A stretch of 64,000 bases of DNA from Byssochlamys sp. IMV 00236 (lineage: Eukaryota; Ascomycota; Eurotiomycetes; Eurotiales; Thermoascaceae): the NCBI GenBank assembly GCA_001931875.2, contig MSJH02000814.1:1-64000 (forward strand). The letters run 5' to 3'. Position 1 is the stretch's first letter, and every line of letters begins with the position of its first letter. This document shows positions 8,647-23,480 of this stretch, piece by piece. Below the pieces are notes generated by a model, which saw only the letters and a program-made list of their open reading frames with translations, ran no database searches and had not been told where the DNA came from. The translations under genes and the position numbers were made by a program.

Positions 8647-10522
8647 TCAAACCCTGGAAAGTAGAAAGCCGTCATTCTGTAGCTTCTGGAAGACCTGCGA
8701 CGGGTCGTACCTGAGAGATATAGCCTTCAGTTTGGCCAGGTTTTCTTCTGTATACGACATTAACGGGTTCTGATCTCTCGAAGCATCGTTCATGTAGACG
8801 AAAGGATTGTGTAATCCTCGCTCTTGCCCTAGTTCCTTCCACTTTTTCGCGGTAGCGATTGACACCTCTCTAACAACTGCATCGTCACTAGCGTGTTCCC
8901 AGTCTATGAGAGTAGTCCACCCTATTGTAACAAAATTTAGCTTCTAGTACGTACAGATCTTTATATAAAGGGGAGACTCACATTGAGCATTTTCCGGCTG
9001 CAAACCCAGGCAATTTTCGCCTTTCTCGATCCCGTACTGAACCATGGAGGCAGAAATTGGTTGAAGGACGAAGGTCTGATTAGCTCCGGTGGAGTCTCTC
9101 ACTGCGAGTGCTTTTTCTCTCCAGAACTCGTAAACGTCTTTGTACAGCTGGGCGTCGATTTTGGAGCTCGCTCCGCGGTAGTCGTGTCGCTGCAAGCTTT
9201 AGACAGGCCGAATGTCAGTTATGGGATTCATAGAAAACAGACGTGGGCTGATGGCATCTTACTGAGGAGGACAACTAGAGGCAGCTGCTCCTAGAATCTG
9301 TGTCAGAGTTAGAACTGTGCCATTAGTAGGTGGTATAGCCTGGGTAACAGCAGGTATGTCGTTGAATGGTGCGAAGCAGGCCGGTTGCTCCGAACAAGGC
9401 TCAGAGTATATCAAGCCCAGCGTGACAACATCCAGACTAACGATCAAAGCTACGGTAGCTTTAACATCAGAGAAATCGTTTTGCCATTCCGCGAAGGCTT
9501 GAAAAATGGAATGAACCTGCTCGATCTGGTATATACCGATTTGATACCAAATGTCATGCACGGGGATGCTGTAAATGTCAAAACGTGTGACAACCCCTGC
9601 GGAAGTTAATTATACAAGTCCTACAATTGATTGATTTTTTTTTCTGACCGAAATTGGCGCCTCCTCCCTTGAGTGCCCAGAAGAGATCGGGCTTGTCTTC
9701 CACATTTACATTGGCAACTGTGCCGTCGGCAAGCACGATCTTTCAAGGTTAGCAAAGAACACTTGGCGGCGTGAGGGGATTTATACTTCATAGTTCTTGA
9801 TGTTGTCAGCGGCAAGACCATACTGGCTTGAGAAATGGAAAAAGCCTCCTATCTACTAATTAGTTTCCTGAATTGTAAGTAGTCGTAAAATCAGACGCAC
9901 CCCCTAATATCAAGCCACCCACGCCTACTGACGGAATGCGGCCGCCAATAACACTGATCCCATATGAATCCAAAGCAATGTAGACATCGCCCCACAGTGC
10001 ACCGGCCCCTACACTCACAATCTGTTTATCTTCACTGACAGTGATCTGATTGAGGTGCTTGAGATCTATCACAAGGCCTGGCTGACCCGTACTGGACCAG
10101 CCAGGGTTCGGCGAATGGCCACCACTGCGGATGGAAAAAGCAATGCGTAGAGACTGCACGAGTTTTAGAACAACAGAGACGTCGTCTCCAGACTTCGGGA
10201 GGACAATAAAAGATGGAAACTCAGAACAAGCGGCCGACCTTCGCACAACTGTTCAGCAGTCACTCTCTTAAGGCCGAAGTAAAGAAGAGCCTCACCAGTG
10301 AGCGTCCAATGCTGACACTCCTTCAGGGTCGTTCACAACGAGAAGTTGAAAGAAATCAGATAGCAGCAGAAACGCGACTCTGATTGAAGCTGACTTGGTA
10401 ATATTCTGACTGGAGAATATGGCTGCAGTATCAGAATCCCCTGCCAGCCTCTCCTGTAGCTTCTGGGCCTGTGGAGAGGAGAGACTTAGACTCTCGACGA
10501 ACGTGGTAATGTTGTCCGGCAT
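8647..10522 (-). CDS. Berberine-bridge-type FAD-binding oxidoreductase, N-terminus unresolved
   Basis: Minus-strand exons in gene order: 10522-10296, 10238-9901, 9848-9787, 9739-9649, 9596-9263, 9196-8982, 8921-8647. Introns are 47-66 nt and the frame is continuous. From the provisional ATG at 10522 this gives 513 residues. Splicing creates HWSAACSEFPSFIVLP and LKGGGANFGVVTRFD, typical of the FAD-binding PCMH fold. RSGGHS (His117) is the usual site of covalent 8-alpha-histidyl FAD. The second Cys attachment seen in bicovalent members is absent (GGFFHFSSQYGLAADN). The C-terminal BBE domain has RYDPSQVFQKLQNDGF near the end. Such enzymes are usually secreted flavin oxidases acting on sugars, alkaloids or secondary metabolites; the substrate here is unknown. 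The frame stays open upstream of 10522 without any ATG, with a good acceptor at 10582-10583. A signal-peptide exon is therefore probably missing from this model. Confidence 0.78.
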
Positions 10523-10920
10523 GCTTGCAGGTAGGCTCGAGGTAGAATTCAAGCGAATCCGAAGGACAGACGCATAGGCACCTGAAGTAAGAAAGATTGA
10601 GAGGGGAGAGAGGCCTAGGCTACGCGAATTGGAACTAACTCTAGTCGTTCATTATAAAGCAGATAAATAGTGCCTCTTCTTCAAAACACTTTCTGGTCCT
10701 TCTGCACTGTAACATTGGTGTCAACTCCGGGGAGGGCGGGTTGGAGCTGGAATTGTTGTGGTAAGAAAGGCAGGGTACATAGGCAGTTATCGGGACTGGA
10801 GGGCATACATATCCCTGATGCACCAGAAGACAGGGTCAGACCTGGACAGTCAGATGGTTGCGATAAGCACTAACGCAGTCAGCTGAGATATTTGCTAGTC
10901 GTTCGGGTGTGTTAAACGAC

Positions 10921-10927
10921 TTATATA
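10921..10927 (-). promoter_or_regulatory. Candidate TATA box (TATATAA, minus strand)
   Basis: The minus strand reads TATATAA here, about 400 bp upstream of the first confidently placed coding exon of the FAD oxidoreductase. If used, transcription would begin near 10,890. That would leave room for a spliced leader or signal-peptide exon, consistent with the missing N-terminus. Supported by motif match and position only. Confidence 0.3.
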
Positions 10928-10990
10928 CATAGCATTCCTAAAGACGATAATAATTTTCAGTCCACCTATAACCGGCAATTTCGGTCCTTC

Positions 10991-11355
10991 TTATACTACA
11001 GACTTTGGCATTAGGCCGCCAATATCCAGAAGTTTGTCGTTCTTCAGCATGCAAGTGATTTCGGCTATGGAGCTTCCAGTCATGGATCGATACATATCCA
11101 GCAGATTATAGCCTGAATACGGACAAGGGAGCCTTGGGAAGGGTAGAAGATGGTCGAGTCCTTGCAATAGAAAGCGAAGAGGGTTCTTTGGAAATCTCTA
11201 AGCCCCACGACTGCCGGCGTCTTATTCTATCTCTATAAAAATGGAGTGTCAGTTCCCAGCGTTAACCAGAACAGGAGAGCAATTTCGTCATAATAACCAT
11301 AAGGCCAACCACTTGGAAGTCTACTGCAGATCACGTATTTCGCAATGGCTTCCAT
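10991..11355 (-). pseudogene. Possible gene relic on the minus strand, family uncertain
   Basis: On the minus strand a 40-codon ATG frame (11355-11233) encodes a coding-like peptide with SGWPYGYYDEIALLFWL, ending in TAG after a five-T run. Skipping one T would extend the frame by a further ~60 codons. A separate open frame at 11197-10991 (68 codons) is also well composed. The first peptide loosely resembles TB2/DP1/HVA22-type proteins, but that is a weak guess. The fragments could be a frameshifted relic, exons of an unrecognised small gene, or chance. Confidence 0.22.
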
Positions 11356-11901
11356 TCTAGAATATCCGTTTCATTCTCACAGGCTAAATCACACATAAGG
11401 CCGAGAATTCATATGCCAGCTTGATCAGTAGGAAATGGGGAATACTCTCGATTTTCAGCAATATCAACCCAGTGCGGGCAGACGATCGAAAGAAAGGGTC
11501 TTCTTGTTATCATGCAAATATCGCGAACCACCATGGCTTTGGCTACCTAAGTTTTGTTCAGATTGTCTGCGGCATAATCCAGCACGAGTCTGAATGCACA
11601 GAAAACTGGTCTGAGGCCATGATGTATCCACGAAAGGAAGGCGGTGAATCAACTATCAGGCGGCTCCACGATAGGCTGCCGCGGGGAGCGTCGATCATTA
11701 CCTATATAGACTAGAGCCATGACGGTCCCTGGTTGCATCCGTCACCAATCAATCTGCACACCGCCCACATGACCACTTAGGTAATCACATTTTTATTGCA
11801 TCTTTCGTCGGCCCTCAACTTTTTGCTCATTCCAGCCCTTGCGCTGGCCAAAGCCACCAGTACATTTTCTCCTGCCGCTCCTTTTTTGATCAGAGGTGAA
11901 G

Positions 11902-14143
<2,242 letters not shown>

Positions 14144-14470
14144 ACCCCTTTAACTATTATAGATTAGATTTATTTTCACGGGGAAAAAAAGAGAAAAAGC
14201 GGCACTTGGTAGGGAGTTATTGTCTTATTATAAATCTCGGGGGTGGTATTATGCATTGAATATGATTGGATGTCAAATTTTCATAAATTTCCCTCGATTA
14301 TTTGCCATGAATGGATAATACCCTCAGTGGATACATCGACGAAAAGTTCACATCAGTTCTGCGCACTACGTGTTCTCAACGAGAACGAACAGCTTATTAT
14401 TGTATACAAGGTCTTTAGCCACACATCTTGTGTGGCTATCGCCCTTGACAGAAAGCAATACTTAGTATAT
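14144..14470. other. CTP synthase 3' region and transition into AT-rich DNA
   Basis: Normal-composition DNA after the CTP synthase stop codon, with CA and TG still present. From about 14,470 the composition switches abruptly to AT-rich sequence lacking CA/TG. No gene seen. Confidence 0.55.
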
Positions 14471-15826
14471 AGAGCTTAGCAATTAGGATAGCATATTAGG
14501 ACTTTAATGCTGACTACTATAGAGGCTTTAATATCTTATTCTATCTTATAAAATAGCCTATCTAAGTTTTTAATTAAAACCCTAAATATTAGCTATCCCC
14601 TCTTTATCTTTTATCCCTAAATATAGAGTATAAGAGCTGCTAATATTCTTATACTAATAATATCTAATATCCCCTAGATTATAATTATAATAAACCCTAA
14701 ATTTAACTCTCTAGATTTAATATATTTAATACTAACCTTAGACAGCACTTACCGGATAAATCTTTTAAACTAAAGCCTATCCCTAGACTTTATAATATTA
14801 GATAACCCTAGAGCTAAAGCTAGAGTAGCCTATTAAATTATTAACCTATTTAGGCAGTAATCTATAATTACTTTTATCTTATATAGCTATTTTATATTTA
14901 TTTACTATAAGAATTATAATTATTAATTTATATATATATTCTAGTCTAATATAGAAAGAGGTCTTTAATCTTAGCCTAAGATTAAGTATAATATATATAG
15001 GTATTAATAATAGAAGTCCCTTATATTCTTAATATCTTTTAGCTAATATATTACTTATAATATAATAATAATAAGCTTAGTTATTAATATATTATATAAT
15101 AATTATAGGGCTAAATCTCTATATTAAGCTAATCTCTAATATTATATTATTCTATTTTTTTTTTACTTCTCCTATTTTAGAGAGTATATTAAATTATTAA
15201 TTAATAAATAATCCCTATTAATTAGTCTGGCAGAGCTAAGTATTTAAAGGGGGTATATAATTTAACTGCCTAAAGCTAATTATTAAAAGTAAGTATTTAT
15301 TTAAATTATAAATTGCTAAATTTAAAGCTATAATAGCTAATTAATCTTATTCTTTAATATCTTACTTATTTTTACTTCTTTACTTTCTCTTTAAAGATCT
15401 TTTTTATAATAGACTTATTTATAGAATAATTATTAATATTATTTAATTAAATACTTTTTAAATCTAAGCTTTTATTTAAAGTTTTATTATTAAACTTAGT
15501 TATATTATTATTATTTAACTTAGACTTTATAAAGCTAAAAACTTTAAAATACTAGAAAGAGAGATAAAAAAGAAATAAAAGAAAGAATAAAAGGAGAAAT
15601 TAATATTAGCAATTATAGACTTAATAATATAGGCTAAAGCTAAAGATATTATATCTAATTAAGAAGCCTTATCCTTAGCTTAATCTCTAGTAAATATATT
15701 ATTTATCTTATTAAAGACCTTATAGTAATACTTATAAAATATTATATTAAGTATAAATACCTATATAGTAATTAATAAATTATATAGAATATATAATAGG
15801 GCTATAGCATAGATATAAAAATACTT
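14471..15826. repeat. RIP-mutated AT-rich repeat, class undetermined
   Basis: AT-rich, nearly devoid of CA/TG, with no open reading frame. I could not recognise a transposase, reverse transcriptase or terminal repeat. Its last five bases, tactt (15822-15826), form the left target-site duplication of the following LTR element, so this sequence was the insertion target and is older than that element. Confidence 0.55.
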
Positions 15827-15971
15827 TATTAGCCGCATTAAAAGTAAGGGTATAAAAGGTTAAATTCTTCTAAGTCCCGCGAGAGCGAGAGTAGCTAATA
15901 TATATAATATAACTGACAGAATAATAGTAGTAAGCTTAAAGATAGTAAAACTATAGGTCTTTTCTATAATA
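15827..15971 (-). repeat. 3' LTR (145 bp) of the first LTR element
   Basis: Begins TATTAGCCGC and ends CTATAATA; the ancestral termini were probably TG...CA, mutated here. It is the same length as the partner at 23331-23475. Confidence 0.8.
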
Positions 15972-18900
15972 ATATACTCCCCTAATAAAAATAAAAATAG
16001 CGTCTACGCTATTACTTAATTTAGAAACTAAAACTACTACTAAAATTACTGCTTAAACTACTAATAACCTATATTATTTCTTATACTCTTCTACTAACTC
16101 CTTAATACTATTTAAATTATTAATATTATACTAAATATTAAATTCTAGTTTTTAATCCTTTTATCTTATAAGATATTTTATAATATATTACTTACAGTAG
16201 TATTATATACATTTATTAATTAATATCTTAATCTTATATTCTGCTATACTATCTTATTTTACGCTAACTAGTTTAGCTAGTAAAGGGGTTTAATTAAAGA
16301 GGTCTTAACTATATACGGCAGGTTTAAGATAGGCTATAGAAATAACATTATATATCTTCTAATATACTAAGAGATCGAGCATATATATTAATTTTTTAAC
16401 TTATTTAATAATAATAAATAGGCTAGTATACTATATAGATAGCTTTTATCTTAAAATAGCTATAGATAAAATACTATAACTACAGTATAGTTATAAAAGA
16501 ATTTTATCCCTTAGGAGAAAATATATTTACTAGTATTTCCTATTATAAAAATATTTTATATCTATTATAATAATATTAATAACTTCTTTTATATTTATTT
16601 AATATATAAAGCTTTATTTACTAAGGCAGTTATAAAGGAGATCTATTATTATTAGTAATCTTATTCTATATATAAGTTTATAAGGAGAATAGCTAGTTAT
16701 TATACTCTTTATAGAGTTTATAGCTTTTTAGAGAATAAATAATACTAGTAGCTAGTCTATAAGATTATTTATATTAGTAAGTAAATAGTAAAGGGCTATT
16801 TCTATATATTAATTAGTGCATTTACTTTAGTTATTTAACTAAAGATAATAAGCTATTAAATAAAGCAGTTTAATACTTAATTTTATAAATAATACCTTCT
16901 ATAATTTTAAAAGAAACTTTTAATCTCTATTAGATATTATCTAATATAGCAGTCCTTAATTTGTAAAATAAAATCTGTCTAAAAGCGTAATACCCTACTA
17001 TTATACTATTTATATTATAATACTTTAAATAAATATAATACGCTTAATAAATTTATATATTACTAATATATAATAATTATAATCTTTTTACTATTCTTTT
17101 ATAATTAGTAGCTTAAGTATAAAGTTAATTATAATTATATAGAATAGAATAGGAGATATAAGGATTAGCTGCATTAAACTATATAGTCTATATCTCTTAG
17201 TCTTATTAACAATATATTATAAATAGTATTTAATATAATAATATAGGAGCTTAGCTCTCTTATAAATTATAAGGCTATTAAGTCTATTAAATATTCTATT
17301 AATTCTTAGGTAACTAGCTTTATTATAGGCAAAATAAAAGATTTCTCCCGCTATAGATATAAGAATATAGAGATATATATAACTACTATAGCAATTAAGT
17401 AAGTATAAAAATTTATTCCTTATTTTATAAAAAAGTATAATTTTACTGTCTAATTAAATAGTATTTATAATTTATAACTATCTTTAGTTATTGCTATATT
17501 TATATGCTAGCTTTTTTTTAAAATTATTACTAACTTTAACTAGTAATACTGTCTATTTAAGTTTATCCTAATCTGCTTTTCTATTAAGACTAGTACTAAT
17601 AGTATTTCTCTATATATAAGTATAATTATCGTCTAAATTATTAGACCTATTAGTATAATCCTATCTAATCTTTATTCTTATATTACTAGCTACTCTATTA
17701 TTAATAAAGAGTATTAATCTAATGCTCTTACTTATTTAACCTATATTCTATTAAATTATCTTATTCTCTTAAGTTATTATCTTAATATTCTTATTTATTA
17801 TCTCTATTTTTCTAGCAATTATTATATTATTTTAGTATATTATTACTATATTATTACTATATTATTGCTATTATTATAGAAGATAATAAGGTCTTTAATA
17901 TTCTTAAGCAGTAGTATATATAGCTCTGCTATTATAAATAATAGGTATAAGAATATATTAAAAACTATATTTATTTTACCGGGCTTATATTATATATTTA
18001 AATTAAAATATTAAATATATTAACTAGCTAATATAAGTTATAGATTTATTCTTTTTATAGAACTAGATTTTAGAGATATTTATTTTATAATAGTAAGTAT
18101 AGCCCTATAATCTATATATATTATAATAGGTCCTTTAGATACTTCTACTAAATACTAGATCTTATAAAATATCTAAATAAGATATATAACCTCTAATTCT
18201 ATTAGCTAATATCTAGTTTCTGCTATATTAAATTAATACAATAAGAATAGAATAAATTATACCTTTTATCTATTAGATATAGCCTTAGCTAAAGGATTTA
18301 TTAAGGATAAGTATTATCTATTTATATAATCCTTATTATAGATATAATATACTATAGCTCTTATCCCGCAATATAATATATTAGCTCCTAAGCTACTAGC
18401 TATATTAAGATTAATATATAATATTTTATCTAAAAAAAATATAATAAAAAAGAAAAATTATAAAAGTGCCGTTTTAATTCTATAAATAATTTAAGTTTAC
18501 TTATTATTAGTAGATTAACCTAAATTATAGCTATAAATTTCTAATATAGCTTTCCTTTAACTAGTCTTATTTTTATTAATAATATTTTATAGTCCTATAA
18601 GGGTCTAATAATAATAATATAGCTAAAAATATACTAGTAAAACTATCCTATTAAGGCGAGAAAATATTCTAAGTCTTTAAGAGTTATAGAAAATAGTAAG
18701 TCTATAACTACTTTAATTTTATCTTCTAAAATTACTATACTGAATATATTAATATATTTGCCTAAAAGAGTAATAAACAGAAATTTAATAAAAGACTTTT
18801 TTAAATTTAGAGCAATATTTAAATTTTATAAGATAGAGAAGATAATTTATAAATACTCCTTATATTATTTTAGTGTTTAAGAGATAATAATAAGATTATT

Positions 18901-21900
18901 AATATAGATTTATATAAATTTACAGAGCTTTTTTAAGTAAAAATTTATTAGCTATTATATATAAGCAAGAGTATTATAGAATCTTATTACTGTAATATTA
19001 AAGATTTCTTAGCTATAATATATTATAATAGTTAATCTTAATTAATATAGTAGAAAGATATACTACTAGTAAAAAAAGGAAATTATATTAAAGATTAAAA
19101 TATATATGTATTTTTCTACTATTATAAGAATATTATCTTAGATTAAGATTAGATAAATATCTAGTTCTATTTTATAATTTAGCGGTCTAATATTAACTAT
19201 AATATATCCTTTATATATTTAAATGCTATCTTTCTTAATTATCTTCTAAATAATAAATATAAAATATCTACTAAATATATAGCCTTCTGCCTATAATATT
19301 TATCCTTATTTATAGAGTTTATTAAAAGTCTAGTTAATAATTTTCTTATTCTTAAAACTAAGAGGATAAACCTTATTATAGTACAGTAAATATTCTTCTT
19401 AGCCTTTTTTAAAAGATATTCTTATCTACTAATCCTTTAAGATATTTATAAAATTATAATCTTCCTAAATATTATATTTATTAAGGATTTTTTAAAAATA
19501 ATCTGCAATATCTGGCTCGCTAAATATAGTTATTCTATTTAATATATATTGTTTAAGCTTAGGTTATTAGATTATCTTAAGAGTTAGCTTACTTTATTTA
19601 ATTCCAGTTTATAAAATCTATATAAATAGGGCTGCGGCAGAATTAAGTAATAGCGCTTTTATATTAGCTATTTTATTTAATATACCTAAATATATCTTTT
19701 TAAGAATTGCCTATAGCTAATTTAAAAGGTTATTAGTCTAAATAAAAAATATATTAGTATTAATAATATATACAAATAATATAATATATATATAGCATAG
19801 TTTAAAGAGATAATTTTAATTATTTTTAAGTGCGCTTTTAATATAAACTAATAATTATATACTTATTTTTAGAGGCAAAATAATTTACTTAACTAGATAT
19901 AATAGTTATAATATATAATATCCTAGCTTTACTATTACTTTAATTAAAAGTTCTACTCTTTTATATATTTTAATAATAGCTGTGCCTATTCTTATATTTA
20001 GAATAAAGCTATATAGACTAAGGATATTATTGCCTAATAATATATTAGCTTTTAAATTATTAATAAGATATATCTTAATATTTAATTTTGCTCTTATTAA
20101 TTATCTGCTAACTTTTATAAAAAGCTTTATTAAAAATTAGATAAATTATGTTAAATAAAAAGCAATACCTCTAATATCTTATATTATAATTTTAATAATA
20201 TTTTAAAGTAATATATACAATATATACTGCCGTAAAAAGTATCTATTAATTATTATTATTAAGTATCTATTATTAAAATAGATTATACTTAGTTTAAACC
20301 TAGTAATATAGGCATTAGCTCTAGCATAGTGCTATCTCTAAAAAGAGTATCTAGATCTCTATAATTAAGAAGCCGCTGTTAACTAAATTAGTTGCAGTAT
20401 TCTTATAGATAATATAGATAATATTATTATAGTTTTATTATAATTATCCTTAAAGCTTAAAATTACCTTTATATCCTTAGGCTCTGTTCTATCTTTAGAG
20501 CTAGGCACTATTTTAAACAATATATATTCTATTAGTCTAGCTATAAATATTATTATACTTAAGATAGTATCTATTCTAGAGCTAATCTAGCCTATTATTA
20601 GAGCAGGTTAGTCTATAATCTAGCTTAATATAGATCTAGTATCCTAGATTATAATTCTCTTAAGGTTAACTTCTTAGATTATTATATCCTTATTCTGTCC
20701 TATTATATTTTTAGTAAGCTAAGTTCTAGTTCTCTTATTATTTACTTTTAAAGATTTTCTAGCTAACCCCTATTCTATTATAATAAGGGTATATTCTAGT
20801 ATTCTAAATAATAGGTATAAGATTTCTCTTATAATTGCAATAGGATTATAATATTTAAAATTTATCTCTCTTAAATACTAGTATAAGATATTACTTAATA
20901 TAAATAAACTATTATAGATATAATAAATATAAGTCTATATTTTTATAATACTGTAGTAGGCAAAATAGCTAATATTATTATATCTATAGTCTATATTATT
21001 AGCAAGATATTAGCTATCTTTAATATCTTCTCTATATTATATAAAATATATATTATAATAGAATCTATTAGTATATAGATTATTATTAAGCAAGATATTA
21101 TTTACTATATCTAGTTCCTCCTTTATAATATCTCTAAATAGTTCTTTAATAAATGCATTAAATATATATTATAGACGCCCTTAATTTAGGAATCTTAATA
21201 TAACTAGCTATTGCAATAAGATAAAGGGCTATTTTAGGAGAGTTAGAAAATAACCTCCTTATCTATATCTATCCCAATATCTATTTAGTTCTTATTATAT
21301 ATTATTAGCCGGTTTAAAATTATTAGAGAATTATCTCTAAAGAAGGATCTACTATCTAAAGATACTATAATAAAGGTAATTTTACTACTACTCTCTATTT
21401 TTATATTATATTATATAATAAGAATAATTCTATTACTAATAGCAGTATTATAATATTTAATACTATAGTATTTAGCTTTAATAACTCTTTTTAAGGTTAG
21501 CTTAATTTTGCTAAATTATAAAGGCATTATTAATAGAATTAATAAATTATGCTAATATTATATATTCTTTTAGATAAATAATATTGCGGCATAAACTTAA
21601 TAAAAACTTATTTTAAGCTAAGAGTAGCTAGTTATATAAGCTTAAAGTATCTATAGCTTTATAGAGTTAGATAACTATTTAGATAAAAGCCTATAATATT
21701 ACCCTATTTTTAATATTATCTATTAAGTAATTAAGTTTCTTAAGTTCTTAAATTGCTGTAGTAGTACTTATTTTAAAATATTATAAAAATAATAGAATCT
21801 ATATATTATTAACTAAATATTCTCTTAAATTATTATATTTAAAATTAGATAATTTTGCGCTATATTATTAGAATACTTAGCCCTTAAATAAGGTATAAAT

Positions 21901-23330
21901 TTAGGGCCTTACTTACTCTTCTCCCTTTATAGAGATAAAATCCTAAATATATTTAGTAAAAAAATAAATATCTCTATAATATATCTAACTACTAATAGTA
22001 ATAATAGGTCCTATTTTAATATATTTATAATCTTTAAGATTTAGCTAAAAGAAACCTAGTTCTTCTTATTTCTAAGAGCTATTTATATATAATATAAATA
22101 TTATTATAAACAATATTGCGGCAGTATCTTATATATTATTAAAATTAATATATTATCTTTATTCTTATTCTAGTTATCTTATAATATCTTAAGATCTTAT
22201 ATTATTGCAAGATTTATTATAGTTAATATTCTGCCCTTATTCTAATTATTTTATATATCCTATACCTTTATTTAATATAGGATATTTACTTAACTACTAT
22301 AAAATACCTTAATTTTATTAGGATAACTCTCTTATCTTCTTAAGCATTTATATTAATAATAAGTTAATATCTAGAATATTATCTAAGGGCCTAGCATCTA
22401 ATACTATAATATTAGATTTAGGCTATATTATATTTTTTTACTTTAAATTTCTACCTAAAGATAAATATCTAAAAGTAAAAAGTAAGAATTTATAGGCATT
22501 TAAAAGCAATAGTTCTAATAATTTAAGAGAAAACTTAAATAGCTCTAATAAAAAAAAATAGTTTTAATAAATATTTTATAGGTAAAAGATAGCTCTTTTT
22601 TAGAAAAAAATAACTTTATTAAAGGAGAGAGGGCTATTTAATAAAGGAGGGCGGGTTTTTAATAGGGGAAGAGGGGCATTTAATAGGGAAAAATAGTGCT
22701 TAACTATCTATATATAATAATAACGCTCTTAAATGCGCGTACCCTAATAGATTTAAGGGCTTAACTATATCTTTATATCTAAGTATATTAATATATCCTT
22801 TTTGCTAGGATAAGAAGATAAGATTATTTAATAAATCCCTTATTACCCTGCAGAAAGTGCTTATTACTTAATTAAAAGTTAACTAGTTAATTATCTATTT
22901 TATAAAATAAGAGAAAGAGCCTAATTTTAATAATCCTCCTTTTAGAGATATTATATTTATAATAAAAATAGCTAATATTAATAATACTCTTAGAGTAAAG
23001 TAAAAAGTAATAATAAAATTAATAAGTAATAGAATATTCTAGGGGAACTAATCTTTATAGCTTAATAGTCTATTATCTTGCCTAAAGGCAGTAAACTAAA
23101 ATATAGTTAAAATAAGGGAGAGTAGGAGGAAGAGCAGATAAATTACTGCTGTATTTTAATCTAATATAGTATACTATTATATTATAGCATATTATTATAA
23201 TTATTAAAACTCAGGACTTAAGCAAATAAAACAATATAAGAATATAAGCAGTACTCGCGATAATACCTAGGCTTAGGTAAAAGAATAGTTCTAGTTCTAG
23301 TCCTCCTAGAAAGAGAATATATTATTAAAT

Positions 23331-23475
23331 TATTAGCTGCATTAAAAATAAGAGTATAGAAGGTTAGATTCTTCTAAATCCCGCAGGAGCAGAGATAGCT
23401 AATATATATAATATAACTAGCAGAATAATGGCGGTAAGCCTAAAGGTAGTAAAACCGCGGGTTTTCTCTATAATA
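23331..23475 (-). repeat. 5' LTR (145 bp) of the first LTR element
   Basis: Begins TATTAGCTGC and ends CTATAATA, followed by the duplicated target TACTT. It retains more G/C (accgcggg) than the left copy, so RIP was uneven between the LTRs. Confidence 0.8.
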
Positions 23476-23480
23476 TACTT

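Larger units (their letters stand above)
10523..11901. other. Intergenic region: possible 5' exon(s) of the FAD oxidoreductase and CTP synthase promoter
   Basis: The proximal part (10523-10900) should hold the first exon and promoter of the minus-strand oxidoreductase. On the minus strand a cysteine-containing open stretch runs from about 10871 to 10678 (it includes SSPDNCLCTLP) and could be coding, but no consistent junction with an initiating ATG was found. The distal part (11700-11901) is C/T-rich and should contain the CTP synthase promoter. A possible relic at 10991-11355 is listed separately. A 97-codon plus-strand frame at 11421-11714 has no family character. Confidence 0.4.
15827..23475 (-). 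mobile_element. RIP-degraded LTR retrotransposon, Ty3/gypsy-like, complete with TSD
   Basis: LTRs of 145 bp at 15827-15971 and 23331-23475 are alignable end to end and differ by transitions. The five bases TACTT flank both ends (15822-15826 and 23476-23480), so both boundaries are intact. Next to the left LTR a short tract reads purine-rich AGGGGAG on the minus strand, as expected for the polypurine tract before the 3' LTR. The element therefore reads on the minus strand. Around 18,890-18,930 the minus strand translates to a damaged reverse transcriptase catalytic motif (IYINNLI for Y-x-DD). Total length is 7,649 bp. No intact frame remains. Confidence 0.8.

Noticed and set aside
9190..9196. 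Stronger CAG acceptor (9190-9191) for the sixth FAD oxidoreductase exon
   Set aside because: It shifts the frame out of RHDYRGASS; the AAAG acceptor just upstream keeps it.
11421..11714. 97-codon plus-strand frame upstream of CTP synthase
   Set aside because: No recognisable motif, no splice logic, and its composition is not protein-like; likely chance.
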